64,000 nt of DNA, taken from Dyadobacter bucti. Lineage in GTDB: Bacteria; Bacteroidota; Bacteroidia; Cytophagales; Spirosomataceae. The notes below the pieces were generated by a model that worked only from the letters and a program-made list of their open reading frames with translations, was not told the origin of the DNA and made no database searches. Numbering within the stretch: position 1 is the first letter of the stretch; the number at the start of each line of letters is the position of its first letter. Positions 61,986-64,000 of the stretch are shown here, piece after piece. A program made the position numbers and the translations under genes. The DNA lies in contig NZ_SWFP01000001.1 of assembly GCF_005869225.1 (NCBI RefSeq), positions 1,054,001-1,118,000 of the forward strand, given 5' to 3'.

Positions 61986-62366
61986 TTATGCGTTTTCGGT
62001 TTTAGATTCAGTAGATTCTTCTCTTTTCCTTCCTACCAGCCCCTTGCGTTTCTTTTCGTTGTAAGCAACGGCATGCTTATCAAGGGAGATAGTCATAAAA
62101 CGCAAAATGCGCTCGTCACGACGGAATTCTGTTTCCAAAACATCAACCACGTTTCCTTCGCTTGCAGTGTACTCCACTACATGGTAGAAACCTGAATTTT
62201 TCTTTTGGATGGGGTAGGCCAGCTTGCGCAATCCCCAATTTTCTTCATGTACAATCGTAGCACCATTCGAGGTGATGATTGCAGTGAATTTTTCAACGGC
62301 GTCCTTTGCCTGGGCCTCAGACAAAATGGGAGTTAGAATGAACACCGTTTCATATTGCTTAGACAT
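61986..62366 (-). CDS. rpsF: 30S ribosomal protein S6
   Basis: Start at 62366 ([17 protein letters not shown]) gives 126 residues, normal for S6; the frame runs open to 62432 without support. Features are the [19 protein letters not shown] strand and the C-terminal [12 protein letters not shown] charged tail ([20 protein letters not shown]) follows, as in many Bacteroidota. It is the first gene of the rpsF-rpsR-rplI unit. I looked for the S6:S18 leader-binding structure in 62367-62430 and could not confirm one. Confidence 0.97.
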   Translation of the reverse strand: MSKQYETVFILTPILSEAQAKDAVEKFTAIITSNGATIVHEENWGLRKLAYPIQKKNSGFYHVVEYTASEGNVVDVLETEFRRDERILRFMTISLDKHAVAYNEKKRKGLVGRKREESTESKTENA

Positions 62367-62430
62367 ACGGTAATTGATTATAATAATTAAATAAAAAAAC
62401 CTCACCTGGCATATACCAAAATGAGGGTGC

Positions 62431-62467
62431 AAAAATAGGGCTTGGAAATGTAAATTCCAAGCCCTAT
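62431..62467 (-). terminator. Rho-independent terminator after the coiled-coil protein gene
   Basis: ATAGGGCTTGGAA (62435-62447) pairs perfectly over 13 bp with TTCCAAGCCCTAT (62455-62467) around a 7-base loop. The A-run 62431-62435 gives U residues on the minus strand. It separates the upstream gene from rpsF. Confidence 0.82.
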
Positions 62468-62500
62468 CGCCACATAACTTAAAGTTGTTCAGGCTAAACG

Positions 62501-63442
62501 TTACTTAACTGTAAAATCACCCTGCCCGATCTTGAAGCCTTCGCTGTAAACTTCAATAGAATATTTCCCGTCTTTCAGCGGAATTCCGCCGCGACCGTAG
62601 AAGATATCGACCGATTGTCCGGAATTATCAAAACTAATCGATTGTTTTGAACTGTAAATCAACTCTTTACCGCTAAACATAAACGAACCGGAGCCTGTCG
62701 CCATATCCGATAACACCGCTCCTTCCGGATCGAGGATTCTCAGGAAGAACTCTTTTTCGTTTTGCTTCGCAACGGCATTTTCGCCCAGTTTAAAATTGAT
62801 CCTCAGCTTGTCGATCCGCTTTGCTTTGAATTTATCCCCTTTCCGCTCCTTGCCTTTGGAAGAAACTGCATTAACCGTGAGATTTTCGGCACGCAGGGCG
62901 GACGCAATATTGACTTTCTCGGTCAGCTCCCTGTTTTGAACAGAATAATTAACGACCGAATCCGAAAGCTGCTGACGCTCGGATTCCAGACCGGTAACCT
63001 TCTGGCTCAGTTCTTCATTCTTTGATTCCGCAATACCCAACTCCTGTCTTAACCTGGCTATTTCACCGTCTTTTTCGGACAGGGTCGTTTCATAGGATTT
63101 GATCTTCTTATTGTAATTAGCTGCTGAATAAGTATTTGCGTTTTTCAGTTCGCGTTTATCCTTTTCCAGCTGCGCTTTCATCGCCATCAGGGAATCGACA
63201 CTTCCTCCAAGTTTCTGAATTTCAGCGATTTTTATATCGAGCTCAACGGAGATAGAATCCAGCTTGGTTTTAATAAATAGGACTTCTTCCGTTTTGGCTG
63301 TTATGATTTTGTCTTTGACTAAATTTTCCTGTTTCTCGTGATAGATAAAATAAACAAGCACCAAATTAAGCAATAGTAATACCGCGAGAGCGGCCCATAG
63401 AAGTGTTTTTCTGTCTTGCTTTTGTTCCTGGTTATAGTCCAT
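62501..63442 (-). CDS. Membrane-anchored coiled-coil protein of unknown function
   Basis: The 313-residue protein has a short cytoplasmic N-terminus, one membrane helix (about 13-33, [20 protein letters not shown]), a long coiled coil (about 45-185, with regular heptads such as [20 protein letters not shown]), and a C-terminal beta domain (about 205-313, including [13 protein letters not shown] and [20 protein letters not shown]). The overall form is common in Bacteroidota as an uncharacterised conserved protein, with the beta domain presumably outside the membrane. It has its own terminator and is divergent from the YggS-like gene. Confidence 0.75.
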   Translation of the reverse strand: MDYNQEQKQDRKTLLWAALAVLLLLNLVLVYFIYHEKQENLVKDKIITAKTEEVLFIKTKLDSISVELDIKIAEIQKLGGSVDSLMAMKAQLEKDKRELKNANTYSAANYNKKIKSYETTLSEKDGEIARLRQELGIAESKNEELSQKVTGLESERQQLSDSVVNYSVQNRELTEKVNIASALRAENLTVNAVSSKGKERKGDKFKAKRIDKLRINFKLGENAVAKQNEKEFFLRILDPEGAVLSDMATGSGSFMFSGKELIYSSKQSISFDNSGQSVDIFYGRGGIPLKDGKYSIEVYSEGFKIGQGDFTVK

Positions 63443-63581
63443 AAATAAGGTTAAATTTTAAAATTCATTGGTAAAAGAACTATGTTTTTTTCAATTTTGA
63501 AATATGTCAACATCTATTTGTGGCTGCTGACAAATAATTTTTCGTTTCAAATCTTTAATAATCAAAAAAATAGTCTCCTGA

Positions 63582-64000
63582 ATGTCAGCAATCGCGCAAA
63601 ATATTGAACAAATTGAGAAAGGATTAAAACAGGATACTAAACTCATAGCAGTAACAAAAACCAAACCTGTGGAACTGCTGCTGGAAGCCTATAAGGCCGG
63701 CGCAAAACAGTTCGGAGAGAATAAAGTACAGGAAATGACCGCCAAATACGAAGCCCTGCCTAAGGATATCGTGTGGCACATGATCGGCCATTTACAAACC
63801 AATAAAGTAAAGTATATCGCCCCATTTGTATCCCTGATCCATTCTGTGGACAGTCCGAAACTCCTGAAAGAAATCAACAAAGAGGCAAAGAAAAACGACC
63901 GGATTATTAACTGCCTGTTACAAATCTATATTGCAAAAGAAGAAACAAAATTCGGGCTTTCTGACGCCGAGGCCGAAGAAATCATTCTTTCAAAGGAATT
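63582..64000 (+). CDS. YggS/PLPBP-type pyridoxal-phosphate homeostasis protein (partial)
   Basis: The frame opens at the ATG 63582 and runs off the window after 139 codons of a usual 220-230. It is the N-terminal half of the PLP-binding alanine-racemase-like barrel: the Schiff-base Lys26 lies in LIAVTKTKPVE, followed by the family marks GAKQFGENKVQE and HMIGHLQTNKVK, and the conserved KEETKFGL segment near 127. These proteins buffer PLP and have no known catalytic reaction. It is divergent from the coiled-coil protein gene. Confidence 0.93.
   Translation, partial: MSAIAQNIEQIEKGLKQDTKLIAVTKTKPVELLLEAYKAGAKQFGENKVQEMTAKYEALPKDIVWHMIGHLQTNKVKYIAPFVSLIHSVDSPKLLKEINKEAKKNDRIINCLLQIYIAKEETKFGLSDAEAEEIILSKE

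Noticed and set aside
61264..62366. Missing single-strand binding protein gene between rpsF and rpsR
   Set aside because: Some bacteria have ssb there, but Bacteroidota often have the three-gene order seen here, so it is not an anomaly.
62367..62430. Possible S6:S18-binding leader of rpsF
   Set aside because: The region is AT-rich and I could not build the conserved hairpin with its CCG bulge with confidence.

Overview
The window looks like a chromosomal segment of a Bacteroidota member of the Cytophagales, most likely a Dyadobacter/Spirosomaceae relative. The reasons are a flexirubin/aryl-polyene type pigment cluster with a Flavobacterium-like tyrosine ammonia-lyase, the Bacteroidota -7 promoter motif TAnnTTTG ahead of several genes, few Shine-Dalgarno sequences, DUF1501/DUF1553 surface-cytochrome proteins, and many secreted proteins of unknown ligand. 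The genus is an inference from gene style; no 16S gene is present.

1-9 kb: tail of a membrane protein, an HxlR regulator, an 886-residue FtsX/MacB-type permease with a prefix domain, tRNA-Arg(CCG) with its own promoter and terminator, a Nudix hydrolase, a small outer-membrane barrel candidate, glycogen branching enzyme glgB and a secreted M19 dipeptidase. 9-20 kb: a lipase-like hydrolase, a REP-associated tyrosine transposase (RAYT) between palindromic REP-like repeats, a HAD phosphatase, a DUF3050 protein, an M1 aminopeptidase lipoprotein, a DUF1080 protein, a cyclase/beta-lactamase pair, a sorbosone-dehydrogenase-like propeller and a very acidic small protein. A second REP-like cluster without a transposase lies at 20.2 kb.

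20-35 kb: a sugar epimerase, a three-gene DUF1553/DUF1501/cytochrome-LRR module, a DUF1349-like protein, a run of membrane and glycosyltransferase genes, a Bcr/CflA exporter, a dienelactone hydrolase and an Ala/Lys-rich secreted protein. At 34.9-35.5 kb a gene-poor gap holds a decayed MNT/HEPN toxin-antitoxin pair. 35.6-37.8 kb is membrane pyrophosphatase hppA.

38-58.8 kb is the main system: about 20 genes for a polyene pigment. Sixteen genes run leftward from a tyrosine ammonia-lyase: ketoreductase, three complete ketosynthases, two ketosynthase-like proteins without a recognisable nucleophile, two acyl carrier proteins, two hotdog dehydratases, a thioesterase, an LpxL-like acyltransferase, a LolA-like carrier, a polysaccharide deacetylase and a glycosyltransferase-DUF2062 fusion. 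Divergently there is a three-part fusion (MMPL exporter, PlsC acyltransferase, SAM methyltransferase), a phytoene-desaturase-like flavoprotein and a flavin halogenase-like protein; a third nucleophile-less ketosynthase homologue closes the region. Together these would make a coumarate-started polyene on an ACP, release or acylate it, modify its head group and move it to the outer membrane. No aryl-activating ligase, no DarA/DarB resorcinol genes and no phosphopantetheinyl transferase were seen, so the pathway needs genes elsewhere.

58.8-64 kb is housekeeping: glpD, a BON-LysM (Kbp/YgaU) protein, a 26-bp perfect-stem terminator, rpsF-rpsR-rplI, a coiled-coil membrane protein and the start of a YggS-type PLP-binding protein.
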